The notes under the pieces are model-generated. The model made no database searches, was not told the origin of the DNA, and was given only the letters and a program-made list of their open reading frames with translations. A program made the position numbers and the translations under genes. From CAYMUR01 sp964393615 (lineage in GTDB: Bacteria > Planctomycetota > Planctomycetia > Pirellulales > Pirellulaceae), in NCBI GenBank assembly GCA_964393615.1, contig CAYMUR010000015.1:1-64000 (forward strand): 64,000 nt of DNA. The letters run 5' to 3'. Positions 8,623 through 17,228 of the stretch are shown in pieces; within the stretch, counting starts at the first letter, position 1; each line of letters opens with the position of its first letter.

Positions 8623-10317
8623 ATGTCCCACCTTATTTTCCAACGTGCAAGTGGTGCCTGGCTGGCAGGTGTCGTGGTGGTCTGGCTGTTGTGTTCGAGT
8701 GGATGGGATTTTCCGCTCGTCAATGCTGCCCATGTAGAGACTCCGATCGGTGTCTGTTTTGATGGTCGTGCCATCCAGGCTGCGATCCCGCCGGACTGGT
8801 ACGCCTACCAGCGAGGCAAGCGGAGAGTGGTGATTGTGGCAAATGCCGCCAGTGCGGATCCGGACCGACTCAACACTCTCCTGGGCGAGCTTTTACCCAC
8901 CCCGGCGTACCAAAACGTTGCCATCGTGTATGCACCGGCCGGAGACGCGGTGGCCCCGAAACGAGGCAGTCACACTCCGCAGGCTGCGATTGTCTTTCCG
9001 CCTACGGGTACGGCCTATAACCAACCGAACTGCTATTCGCATTACTTGTGGCGCTGGCTACTGGTGAGTGGACCGGATACCGTTGTCGTACCCACGTTGC
9101 GGGTGGAGGAAGCCCCCTTCCAACCGGACACCTTGCGGTTCGAAAGCTTGCAGGCTGCCATCGACCAGAAAAAAACTGCAGCGGGACCGCTGTTCGAGGT
9201 GCAGTGTATCGAGGGAAATGCCGCTGCGTTGACACAGGCACTGCATTCCGCAATCACGAGCATCACGCCAACAGTTTCTGTCTGCCGCCAGGAAATGATT
9301 CGACGAACTGACCGCAACGCGCAGCAGATGATCGAGGATTTGTTGAGAGTTTACGGCGATCATCTGGACAGCGTGACATACATCCCGGCGCTGGCCTTGA
9401 TCGCGCGGCTGGAATATGGCCAGCTGACACATAACGAACAGCATGTGGCCCAGGTCAAGTCACTGGCTGCCGCGTACCTGGCGGGTGAAAAGACCGCGGC
9501 AGTCGACAGCGGGAGTGCGTTGGGTGGGCATCTTCTCTTTACAGCGCTCGCTCGAGCCAGCAGCGACGTGCATGAAAAGAAGTCCTGGCTAAAAGTTGCC
9601 CGGCGTGCTGCGGACGAACGGTTGCCCGAACCGGCGCCACCAGCCGGGCCCGGATTTCTCATGCCGTACCATCATGAAATGAGCGATGCGGTCTTTATGG
9701 GAGGGCCCATCCTGGCCGAATTTGGACGACTCACGGGAAAGCTACGATACCTGGAGTGGGCCGTTGACCATCTGCATACCACCCGCGCCATGAATCTGCG
9801 CCCCGATGGAATTTACCGTCATTCGCCTTGGAACGAAGCACCTTGGGGCAGAGGCAACGGTTTTCCTGCGTTGGGACAGGCACTAGTGTTGTCCCAAATG
9901 CAGCCCCAGGACGCTGGCTACCAGGCCATTCGAGACGCCGCGCTTGCGCAGTTGCGTTCGCTGCGGCCGTACCAGGACCTCAGCGGCTGTTGGCACCAGA
10001 TCATCGAGCGTCCTGAAACGTATTGCGAGTTCAGTTCGACCTGCATGATCGGTTTTTCGCTGGCGCGTGGCATCGAGCGGGGGTGGTTATCCAGGCAAGA
10101 ATTTCAACCGCTGCTGCGCAAGGCGTGGCACGCCGTCAAGGCACGCACCTCGCCGGACGGAACATTGCACGATGTCTGTACCGGTACCGGAAAACAGCAC
10201 GCTTACGTGGATTACTACAACCGAACGGCCATTTTGGGGACCGACGACCGTGGAGGAGCGATGGCGCTACTTTTTGCGCTGGAAATGTATCGCTCCCAAC
10301 TCGCCGCAGACGGATAA
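8623..10317 (+). CDS. Exported protein with C-terminal GH88/105-like domain
   Basis: A 564-residue exported protein. The start ATG follows AGGAA at suitable distance, and residues 11-36 form a signal peptide. Residues about 240-560 resemble the GH88/GH105 alpha/alpha-barrel (unsaturated glucuronyl or rhamnogalacturonyl hydrolases). Seen: EMSDAVFMGGP (candidate catalytic Asp355), NLRPDGIYRHSPWN, and WGRGNGFPALG, the family WxRGNGW motif. The N-terminal 200 residues (around RRVVIVANAASADPDRLNTL) look like a separate alpha/beta domain that I cannot assign. Such enzymes normally open the unsaturated sugar left by polysaccharide lyases. The extra domain makes it longer than plain GH88/105 proteins (about 370 residues). 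Confidence 0.78.
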   Translation: MSHLIFQRASGAWLAGVVVVWLLCSSGWDFPLVNAAHVETPIGVCFDGRAIQAAIPPDWYAYQRGKRRVVIVANAASADPDRLNTLLGELLPTPAYQNVAIVYAPAGDAVAPKRGSHTPQAAIVFPPTGTAYNQPNCYSHYLWRWLLVSGPDTVVVPTLRVEEAPFQPDTLRFESLQAAIDQKKTAAGPLFEVQCIEGNAAALTQALHSAITSITPTVSVCRQEMIRRTDRNAQQMIEDLLRVYGDHLDSVTYIPALALIARLEYGQLTHNEQHVAQVKSLAAAYLAGEKTAAVDSGSALGGHLLFTALARASSDVHEKKSWLKVARRAADERLPEPAPPAGPGFLMPYHHEMSDAVFMGGPILAEFGRLTGKLRYLEWAVDHLHTTRAMNLRPDGIYRHSPWNEAPWGRGNGFPALGQALVLSQMQPQDAGYQAIRDAALAQLRSLRPYQDLSGCWHQIIERPETYCEFSSTCMIGFSLARGIERGWLSRQEFQPLLRKAWHAVKARTSPDGTLHDVCTGTGKQHAYVDYYNRTAILGTDDRGGAMALLFALEMYRSQLAADG

Positions 10318-10505
10318 ATGACCAGCAGGCTGTTGACCAAGCGCCGCCCGCCAATACCCTGTAGCCAACCACACACGCATGCTGGCCGTGAGGTGATTTC
10401 AGGAACTATTTCCGTGGGCACGATTCTCGCGCTGAAATTTGATCGGAGCGTTGTCTGCGGTTTTTTGATCCCTGCCAATACTTGACAGCGGGTTGGGAAC
10501 GAAGC

Positions 10506-13430
10506 ATGATGGCACTCATGCAATGGAAGTCCTCAATTCGCTGGTGCTGTGTGGCGTTTGTGTTGCTGGTTCAGTACACGGCCGTCCCGGGCTCTGTTGG
10601 TAGTGAGCCCAATAACCGTGCGCCGGGTAACGCCGCTCCACGCGCGTCGTTCGAGGTCGTGCACGAAGGTTTTGACATGTTTTCCCAGGGCAAGTTTGGG
10701 AATGCCGGCGAGAATCTTTACGTCTCTAAAAAAGGCCGTATCCAGTTCATCCATCGCTGGGATTTGAACAACGATGGCTACTACGAGTTGGTTTTCAGCA
10801 ACTCCCACAACGACAGGTCCGGTAGCGTTGATGCCTTGGGGTACCTGCAGACAAGCCGAGGTTTTCGTTCTGCTATTTCGCCTGTCTATGAAGCCATGTC
10901 CCTTTACGATTTGTGGATTCAGGAAGAAAAGAGCCGGGATTACGTGGTCCGGTTTCCGGCGGCAAGTCCCAGCGCGGTGACATTTCACGATCTGGACCAG
11001 GATGGACTGCAAGAGATTATCTTTGCCTGTTCTAGCTCGGGCGATGCCAAATTGTGCAACAGCTTGATGTATTGGGGAGGGCCACACGGATACCGTCAGC
11101 AACAAAGGGTAGAATTGCCGACGATTGGAGCCCGTGATGTGGCTGTTGCCGACTTGAATCAAGATGGGCACCCGGAAATCGTGTTTGCCAATGAAATCAA
11201 GAGATCGTACGCCGGTGACCACCCGCTCTATCCGGACCAGGGGACCTATATCTATTGGGGTTCGCCCGAACGGTATGGCATCCACCAAAGGACAGTGATT
11301 CCCCTGCGCTCGGCGACAGGTTGTGCGGCGGGCGATTTGGATGGGGATGGCTATCCGGAACTCATCCTGGCCGGAAAGCAAACCGAGCAAACCGAACCAG
11401 GTAGCCTGTTGGTCTATCCAGGATCTGCCCAGGGTCCCGATTTGCCGTCGGTGATCCAACGGGACATCCCCGAGCTTGAGTCGGTGCGGGTGTTTTCCTG
11501 TGTGCCGTGGGGGACGGTGGTACTGGCAGTCACGCCCACGGAGATACGGATTTTCGCCTTGGAATCGGGGCGCCTGGCGTTGAAAAAGCAGGTTGCGTTC
11601 GGAGGAGCCAGGGCGGTGCTGACTGATCTGGATGGGGACCGGCGCACGGACCTGGTGGTGGCCAGTGGTGATGAATCGGCCATCTTGTGGGGTAAGTCAG
11701 ACTGGTCGCTCGCCGGAAAACTTGATTTGCCGACGCTGGCCGCAGAAGACCTGGCTGTTGCTGATTTTGACCAGGATGGACGACTGGATATTGCCTTTGC
11801 GAATCATTCGGAGGGAGCGTACGGAAACCAGGACGTCTGCTCCTACATCTATTGGGGAAAACCTTGGGGGTACGGTGTCGAAGCACGCACCGACCTGCAG
11901 ACCTTCGGAGCGTCCGCCGTCGCGGTTGGTGATATCAATCGAGACGGTCGCCAGGACCTGGTGTTTGGTAACTCTGGTAGCGGCGTCCATGGCGGCAAGG
12001 GAGAGAATGTCTATGTTTACTGGGGACGGGCGCACCGGGGCTACAGTCCTGCCGCCATGTCGAGATATCCATGCGTGATGGCCATGGCGACAGCCATGGC
12101 AGACATGGACGACGACAACCATGCCGAGTTGTTCATTGCGAATGCTGCCCGCCATTACAGTGGCGAGTCAGGCGCCAGTTACGTCTACTGGGGCTCGCCC
12201 TCGGGACCATCTCTGCAGCAGCGACAAGAGATTCCCATGAATGAAGCGGGCTCTTTTGTGATGGCTGACTTTGACCGAGATGGTTTCTTGGACGCGGTTG
12301 CCAATGACACCGATGCGTTGGTTGTGTTGCGCGGATCGAGCCAGGGCCTGACACATCCTCCGCAGCGCATCGAGGGAGTGGCCGAAAAGTCGCAGATTAG
12401 TCGCGTGGTGGATTTTAACCAGGACGGTTGGTTGGACATTGTGGTGCCGGACGTTGTTGGGTCAAGGACCTGTGTACTGTTGGGGGGCCAGCCTGAATTT
12501 TCATTGGATCATGTGGCCTGGATCGAAGTTCCATTCGCCAGCAATGTGGAGTTTGCCGATCTCGATCGCGACGGAAGATTAGACATGATTTTGCTGCGAT
12601 CCTATGGGGAGGATGGCGACCGGTTTGATTCCTGGGTCCGAATCTATTTTGGCGAGGAAGAAGGTTTCAGCCGGGAACCCCGCTTTGAGTTTCCCACTTC
12701 CGGCGCGTTTGACGTGGTCGTTGCCGATCTGGACCAGGATACCGACCTAGACATCGCGGTGTCGCAATACTCCTCCCGAGAGCGGCGAAATCTTCCCGTA
12801 TATTTGTTCTGGAATGACGGCCACGGGGATTTTTCGTCACAGCGTCCGTCGCGATTGCCCGGCGAAGCACCCGCTGGTCTGTTGGCGGCAGACTTTGATG
12901 AAAATGGACACATCGATCTGTTAGTGTTCAATCACAAAATAACCTACAAAGAAAACAATCACAGTAATGACAGCTTTCTCTACTGGGGTTCGACGGCAGG
13001 TTTCTCCGTTACCGATCGCAGTCGGTTACCCGGCCACGGTCCGCATTTCATGCAGAATGTCGATGTGGGCAACCTGGCCACCCGCAAATTGGAAGAATCG
13101 TATGTTTCGGTTCCTGTCGCAATGCAGACTGCTCGGCCGCCGACGGATCTGGTGCTCTCCTTTGCCGCGGAGACGCCGCACGGCTCGGCAGTAAGATTTG
13201 ACTTTCGGTCGGCAACCACTTCTGCCGCGCTGGCAGAGGCGACCTGGCAGCGCGTCGGGGAAAAGGGCCATATCGTGTTGAACCCTGGTGAGCGCTGGTT
13301 GCAGTACCGCGCGATTTTGATGGCGGGAAGAGGCTACACAACGCCTTGGCTGACCCAAGTTGCCATCCGTGAGCAGGCAGCTGGCCGCGCTGCCAACAAG
13401 CATGCCCCGAGACGGGACGTTTCCGAATAG
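10506..13430 (+). CDS. Large exported FG-GAP/VCBS beta-propeller protein
   Basis: About 974 residues with a signal peptide (WCCVAFVLLVQYTAVPGSVG), then repeats through almost the whole chain. At least 13 calcium-loop repeats of the type DxDxDGxxDI are visible, for example DLDQDGLQEIIFA, DLNQDGHPEIVFANE, DFDQDGRLDIAFANH, DINRDGRQDLVFGNS and DLDRDGRLDMILL. Between them recurs a blade motif like YIYWGSPxxY. FG-GAP/VCBS repeats form seven-bladed propellers used for ligand or surface binding; 13-14 blades suggest two propellers in tandem. The C-terminal 120 residues lack the repeats and look like a beta-sandwich. ATG at 10506 is chosen over an upstream TTG because it leaves a normal signal peptide. 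No enzyme motif was seen. Confidence 0.88.
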   Translation: MMALMQWKSSIRWCCVAFVLLVQYTAVPGSVGSEPNNRAPGNAAPRASFEVVHEGFDMFSQGKFGNAGENLYVSKKGRIQFIHRWDLNNDGYYELVFSNSHNDRSGSVDALGYLQTSRGFRSAISPVYEAMSLYDLWIQEEKSRDYVVRFPAASPSAVTFHDLDQDGLQEIIFACSSSGDAKLCNSLMYWGGPHGYRQQQRVELPTIGARDVAVADLNQDGHPEIVFANEIKRSYAGDHPLYPDQGTYIYWGSPERYGIHQRTVIPLRSATGCAAGDLDGDGYPELILAGKQTEQTEPGSLLVYPGSAQGPDLPSVIQRDIPELESVRVFSCVPWGTVVLAVTPTEIRIFALESGRLALKKQVAFGGARAVLTDLDGDRRTDLVVASGDESAILWGKSDWSLAGKLDLPTLAAEDLAVADFDQDGRLDIAFANHSEGAYGNQDVCSYIYWGKPWGYGVEARTDLQTFGASAVAVGDINRDGRQDLVFGNSGSGVHGGKGENVYVYWGRAHRGYSPAAMSRYPCVMAMATAMADMDDDNHAELFIANAARHYSGESGASYVYWGSPSGPSLQQRQEIPMNEAGSFVMADFDRDGFLDAVANDTDALVVLRGSSQGLTHPPQRIEGVAEKSQISRVVDFNQDGWLDIVVPDVVGSRTCVLLGGQPEFSLDHVAWIEVPFASNVEFADLDRDGRLDMILLRSYGEDGDRFDSWVRIYFGEEEGFSREPRFEFPTSGAFDVVVADLDQDTDLDIAVSQYSSRERRNLPVYLFWNDGHGDFSSQRPSRLPGEAPAGLLAADFDENGHIDLLVFNHKITYKENNHSNDSFLYWGSTAGFSVTDRSRLPGHGPHFMQNVDVGNLATRKLEESYVSVPVAMQTARPPTDLVLSFAAETPHGSAVRFDFRSATTSAALAEATWQRVGEKGHIVLNPGERWLQYRAILMAGRGYTTPWLTQVAIREQAAGRAANKHAPRRDVSE

Positions 13431-13632
13431 CGGCACCGCCGGCGAGAAAGTTTTGATCTTTGGAAAGACTGGTGCGAACACGCGCCCCAACGGTTGGCTT
13501 TACTGGCTCTCGCCACACCGAAGCTTTGCCAGGCAATGACCTGCGCCAGGCCTTGAACTTGCTGATTGAGAACGAAAAGGATAACTTGCAGATGAATATG
13601 TGGTTTTTAAAACAACTGACAGGAAGTGCGAA

Positions 13633-15198
13633 ATGACAAGAATTGGGAGCCCCTTTCAACTTTGGTGCCAACGTTCTCCCTACCGTTTTAACAAGGCTAC
13701 GCAACAGTTTCACAAGGCTACGCAACCGTTTAACCAGGCTACGCAACAGGCCATCTTGTCCAGAGCAGCTGTTGTGGTCCCAAACAGATCGTGCTTTTCG
13801 TGGGTGCACTGGGTAACCATCTTGTGGCTGTCGGCAACCATGGTGCCAGGTGGGCATTCCGCCGAGCTCGAGCCGGTGGTCACTTCCTGGCTGATCAATG
13901 GCAGCGGTGCAACAGGAAGTAGTACCAACACAGCGATTCATGCCGTGGTGAGCGGCTATGATGCCGATGTCCAGCAGGTACGCCACAACGACAGCGACGT
14001 GTATGTCAATGCGACCGGGGTGCCATCCTATCCCGTGGGGCCGTGGCCAGACGGCAATCCAGGGATTGCCACCGACCGCGAGTGGTTGTTTCGCATTCCC
14101 AAGTCACCCGAGAAAGAAACAGGTACGAAAACCGATACGCCGTTGGGAAACATTGGCGTGCTGGTCAATGGTGTTCCGATGTTCAACGTCAAAGATGCTT
14201 TCTCCTATAGGAACCAGGGTGTCTGGAATCAAAACGCAGTCATCAATGAAGCGGACGGGATGGATGCCGCGCTCGGTCATCCTGCGCCGGCATGGGGTGA
14301 ATCCACGGTCGGAGGATTCGCGCCAGGTCGTTATCATCACCACCAGCAACCGGTGAGTTTGAGGGCACAATTGGGCGATGATGGCAGTGGTCACTCGCCG
14401 ATCCTCGGTTTTGCGTTCGATGGGTTCCCGATTTATGGACCTTATGGTTTTGCCAATGCTGCTGGGACTGGTGGTGCGGTACGGATGGAGAGCAGTTACC
14501 AACTTCGCTCAGGGACACGGCCTCTGCCCCCCAGTGATCCGGGCGGGACGTACGATGGCACTTACATGGAGGATTACGAATTCGTATCCGGTTCGGGGCA
14601 CCTTGATGAGCACAATGGTCATTTTATGGTAACGCCCGAATATCCGGATGGAATTTATCATTACCACGCAACCGTCGATAACAAGAATGAGTCCGCGTTT
14701 CCGTATTTGCTGGGAACGCAGTTCTATGGAGTGGTTGTCACGGATAATCTTGGGAATGGACTGAGTGAACTGGATGTGCCGGCAGACGTGGTCGAGTACA
14801 CCCTGCGACCCTATTCCTGGGTCGGTGTTGGTAATTGGAGCGATTCCTCGAATTGGGCGCCCGCAGGTGTCCCGGACGCTGACTGGGTGGTGACGCTTGA
14901 CAATGACTTTGATGCAAACGGTGTGCTGGTACTGGTCGATCGTGATTCGGCCGTTGACAACATCAGCCTGTTGGGGTCTACCGGTCCCCTGATCCTCGAA
15001 GTGGCGACGGACGTAACATTGACGGTGCCCAACGGTATCGAGATCGGTTCCGCTGCGACGTTAAAAGGCAAGGGCACGGTTTTCGGAGACGTGTTTAACA
15101 ATGCTGGGAGCGTTGGTGCGGGCATGCCCGAGCCATCAACGGGCCTGCTGCTTGTGGTTGGCCTGTTGGGACTGCTTTGTTGTGCCAGAGGGCCCTAG
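13633..15198 (+). CDS. YHYH-domain protein with PEP-CTERM anchor
   Basis: About 521 residues. The ATG at 13633 is preceded by AGGAAG. The N-terminus is long and includes a seven-residue repeat (NKATQQF, HKATQPF, NQATQQ) encoded by a 21-bp triplication, before a hydrophobic export segment ending GGHSAEL. The body has the YHYH domain: GRYHHHQQP, GFAFDGFPIYGPYG and DGIYHYHATVD, with histidines suited to metal binding. Then comes a module beginning WSDSSNWAPAGVPD, shared with the phosphatase-like protein at 45406-47298. The end is MPEPSTG, a hydrophobic helix and Arg: a PEP-CTERM signal, which an exosortase cleaves to place the protein on the cell surface. The family function is unknown. Confidence 0.85.
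   Translation: MTRIGSPFQLWCQRSPYRFNKATQQFHKATQPFNQATQQAILSRAAVVVPNRSCFSWVHWVTILWLSATMVPGGHSAELEPVVTSWLINGSGATGSSTNTAIHAVVSGYDADVQQVRHNDSDVYVNATGVPSYPVGPWPDGNPGIATDREWLFRIPKSPEKETGTKTDTPLGNIGVLVNGVPMFNVKDAFSYRNQGVWNQNAVINEADGMDAALGHPAPAWGESTVGGFAPGRYHHHQQPVSLRAQLGDDGSGHSPILGFAFDGFPIYGPYGFANAAGTGGAVRMESSYQLRSGTRPLPPSDPGGTYDGTYMEDYEFVSGSGHLDEHNGHFMVTPEYPDGIYHYHATVDNKNESAFPYLLGTQFYGVVVTDNLGNGLSELDVPADVVEYTLRPYSWVGVGNWSDSSNWAPAGVPDADWVVTLDNDFDANGVLVLVDRDSAVDNISLLGSTGPLILEVATDVTLTVPNGIEIGSAATLKGKGTVFGDVFNNAGSVGAGMPEPSTGLLLVVGLLGLLCCARGP
13687..13749. repeat. Three tandem 21-bp repeats in the leader of the YHYH gene
   Basis: Units at 13687-13707, 13708-13728 and 13729-13749 share the core AAGGCTACGCAAC with few changes. 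They are in frame and add seven residues each to the N-terminal extension before the export signal. Confidence 0.9.
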
Positions 15199-15624
15199 CT
15201 GCCGTTGGATCCGGTGTTGTGACAAACTCCGGGATACAACCAAAAAATACGGTTTCTATTGATGCGCGGCTGCTCAGCAAGGTGTGGTACAGGGTAGGCA
15301 GCGTATTGCGCGCCCTCGCGGTATGTAGAGCCCGGCTGGCTGCCGTTCGCGGTTGCATTGACGGACGAGGAGCGGGGCAGCACAGGGCCTGCTTGCTAAG
15401 GGGGATGCAGCGCACTGCTCAGAAAAGACTCTCTGCGAGATGATGTTAGCTGCTTGTCTGGGGACGACGCATTTGCCATCCTAGGCGGATTGGGCCGCCG
15501 CAGAATTTGCCGCCGAAGTGGCCATCGTGGTCCTCCGTCCAAGGTGAAAATGTGGTAAGAATATTGACAACCTTGATGGTGACTCACACAGTTCCCGACA
15601 GATCCATGGAACATGGAGGAAACA
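15199..15624. other. Spacer between YHYH and enolase-superfamily genes
   Basis: 426 bases without a supported gene, hairpin terminator or repeat. The last 20 bases hold the ribosome binding site of the next gene. Confidence 0.55.
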
Positions 15625-17019
15625 ATGACTCTATCCAAGCAACTGGGCGAATCGGACAGGTTGTTCGGCCGCCGCCGCTTCCTGGCGGCAGGAGCGGGTG
15701 GTCTTGCTGCGGCAGCCGTCCTGGCCAAGCCGTGGAAGGCTGCGCTGGCGGCCAAGCAGGCTTCTGATTCGGTTCACGGTCGGATTACGATTACCGACAT
15801 TGAAACACACGAAATCAAGCTGGACTACCTGGATTGGCTGCAGTACGAATTGAATCACTTCTATGGTCCGAGCCAGCGAACCGTCTACGTCGTGCATACG
15901 GACAAGGGGATCTATGGGCTGGGCGAGGGACGCGAGGCGCCAGAAGTCCTGGAGCAATATATTGGTACCAGTCCCTTTGACTGGATCGGCGATGAAACCT
16001 CGATCGCGATGGCCAAGGCGATGTACGACTTGATGGGCAAGGCGGCTGGAGTTCCCGTCTACAAATTGTTTGGACAGCGATATCGCCGTTGGGTTCCAGT
16101 CGGTTCCTGGACAGTTTCGACACACCCGTCGCACATGGCCGAGGCCGTCACGAATTACTCGGCCATGGGCTACACCTGGATGAAGTACCACCTGTCGCCC
16201 TTCGAAAACGTGTTTGACCAGCTGGAGGCGATGGAACGGGTGGCGCCCCAAGGATTCAAAATCCAGTTTGATCTCACGCGTTTCCAACATTACGGTCACA
16301 ATCCCGACCTGGTGGAAAGGATTGCTCGCTCGCCAATTGCCGGCAGCTTCGAAGATCCGCTGAGAACCGAAGATATGGACAGCTATGTCGATTTGCGGAA
16401 ACGCATCCGACTACCGGTGCTCATCCATGGTAGCCAGGTTGAGTACACGCAAGACGTGCTGCGCCGCGCAGCGGACGGTTATGTGATGGGACACCACAAG
16501 CTGGGATTGATCATGCAACGGGCAGGACTTTTTGCTGCGGCTGGTATACCGTTCATGATCCAGTGGGTGGGAGGACACATCACCCGTGCCATGACAACCC
16601 ACATGCAGGCTGCGTTTAAAACTGCCAGCCTGCAATTTCATTGCGATGCCGAGACGTGGAAATCGGACGTCGTCCAGGAGCGACTGGAGCCGACCAATGG
16701 CTTTATCCGTGTTCCAGAATCCCCGGGCCTGGGGGTCACGCTGGACCGGGAGGAACTGGAACGACTCAAGGTCAACACTCCTGCGGAACAACCACCGTAT
16801 ATTCTCAAGAGTCGCTTTGAGAACGGGACCGCCATGTACAACCTGATGCGCCCTCCGCAGACGGCACATTTCATGGTTTTGCCAAACCGCCGGCGGTTGA
16901 TTCCTTTGAGTTTTGATGCGCCCATCACGACGGAATACTGGGACGATGACGGGTCCCCCGAGTACGCTGCCATGTTCAAGCGGCTGGAAACCGAGCAGAT
17001 GGTGCTGGAGAAGCAGTGA
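15625..17019 (+). CDS. Tat-exported enolase-superfamily protein
   Basis: 464 residues. ATG 15625 follows GGAGGA (15615-15620) closely, which decides against the ATG at 15613. A twin-arginine signal (GRRRFLAAGAGGLAAAAVLA) exports the folded protein. The body fits the mandelate racemase/muconate lactonizing group: capping domain to about 155, then the barrel with MKYH (Lys187), FDLTRF (Asp216) and SFEDPL (Glu243). The third metal-binding acid, usually in a GE or GD turn about 25 residues later, is not obvious: the site reads LIHGSQV. A sugar-acid dehydratase or epimerase role is typical of the group, but the altered site makes the reaction uncertain, and it may not be catalytic in the standard way. 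Confidence 0.82.
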   Translation: MTLSKQLGESDRLFGRRRFLAAGAGGLAAAAVLAKPWKAALAAKQASDSVHGRITITDIETHEIKLDYLDWLQYELNHFYGPSQRTVYVVHTDKGIYGLGEGREAPEVLEQYIGTSPFDWIGDETSIAMAKAMYDLMGKAAGVPVYKLFGQRYRRWVPVGSWTVSTHPSHMAEAVTNYSAMGYTWMKYHLSPFENVFDQLEAMERVAPQGFKIQFDLTRFQHYGHNPDLVERIARSPIAGSFEDPLRTEDMDSYVDLRKRIRLPVLIHGSQVEYTQDVLRRAADGYVMGHHKLGLIMQRAGLFAAAGIPFMIQWVGGHITRAMTTHMQAAFKTASLQFHCDAETWKSDVVQERLEPTNGFIRVPESPGLGVTLDREELERLKVNTPAEQPPYILKSRFENGTAMYNLMRPPQTAHFMVLPNRRRLIPLSFDAPITTEYWDDDGSPEYAAMFKRLETEQMVLEKQ

Positions 17020-17129
17020 CCAAAATGCCGTGAGCTGCGCATGGTATCACCATGTACAAACGATTTCTGGCGGGTGCTCACGGCGCCAGCCGGGTCGCCA
17101 CAGAAGTCGAAGAGGACGACCGCCAGATT

Positions 17130-17151
17130 GTGGTAGAATCGTGGTAGAATC
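17130..17151. repeat. 11-bp perfect tandem duplication
   Basis: GTGGTAGAATC occurs twice without a spacer, in the spacer ahead of the monoheme protein gene. Confidence 0.8.
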
Positions 17152-17228
17152 GGAGAAGGCCACTATGGAGAAGAGGCTGCCGTGCGTCACGTTCGCTATC
17201 TGTTTTCATCCCTTGTGATACTGATTTG

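Noticed and set aside
13048..13986. Long open frame on the minus strand (312 codons)
   Set aside because: It lies antisense to the end of the FG-GAP gene and the start of the YHYH gene, both well supported, and its residues show no family pattern.
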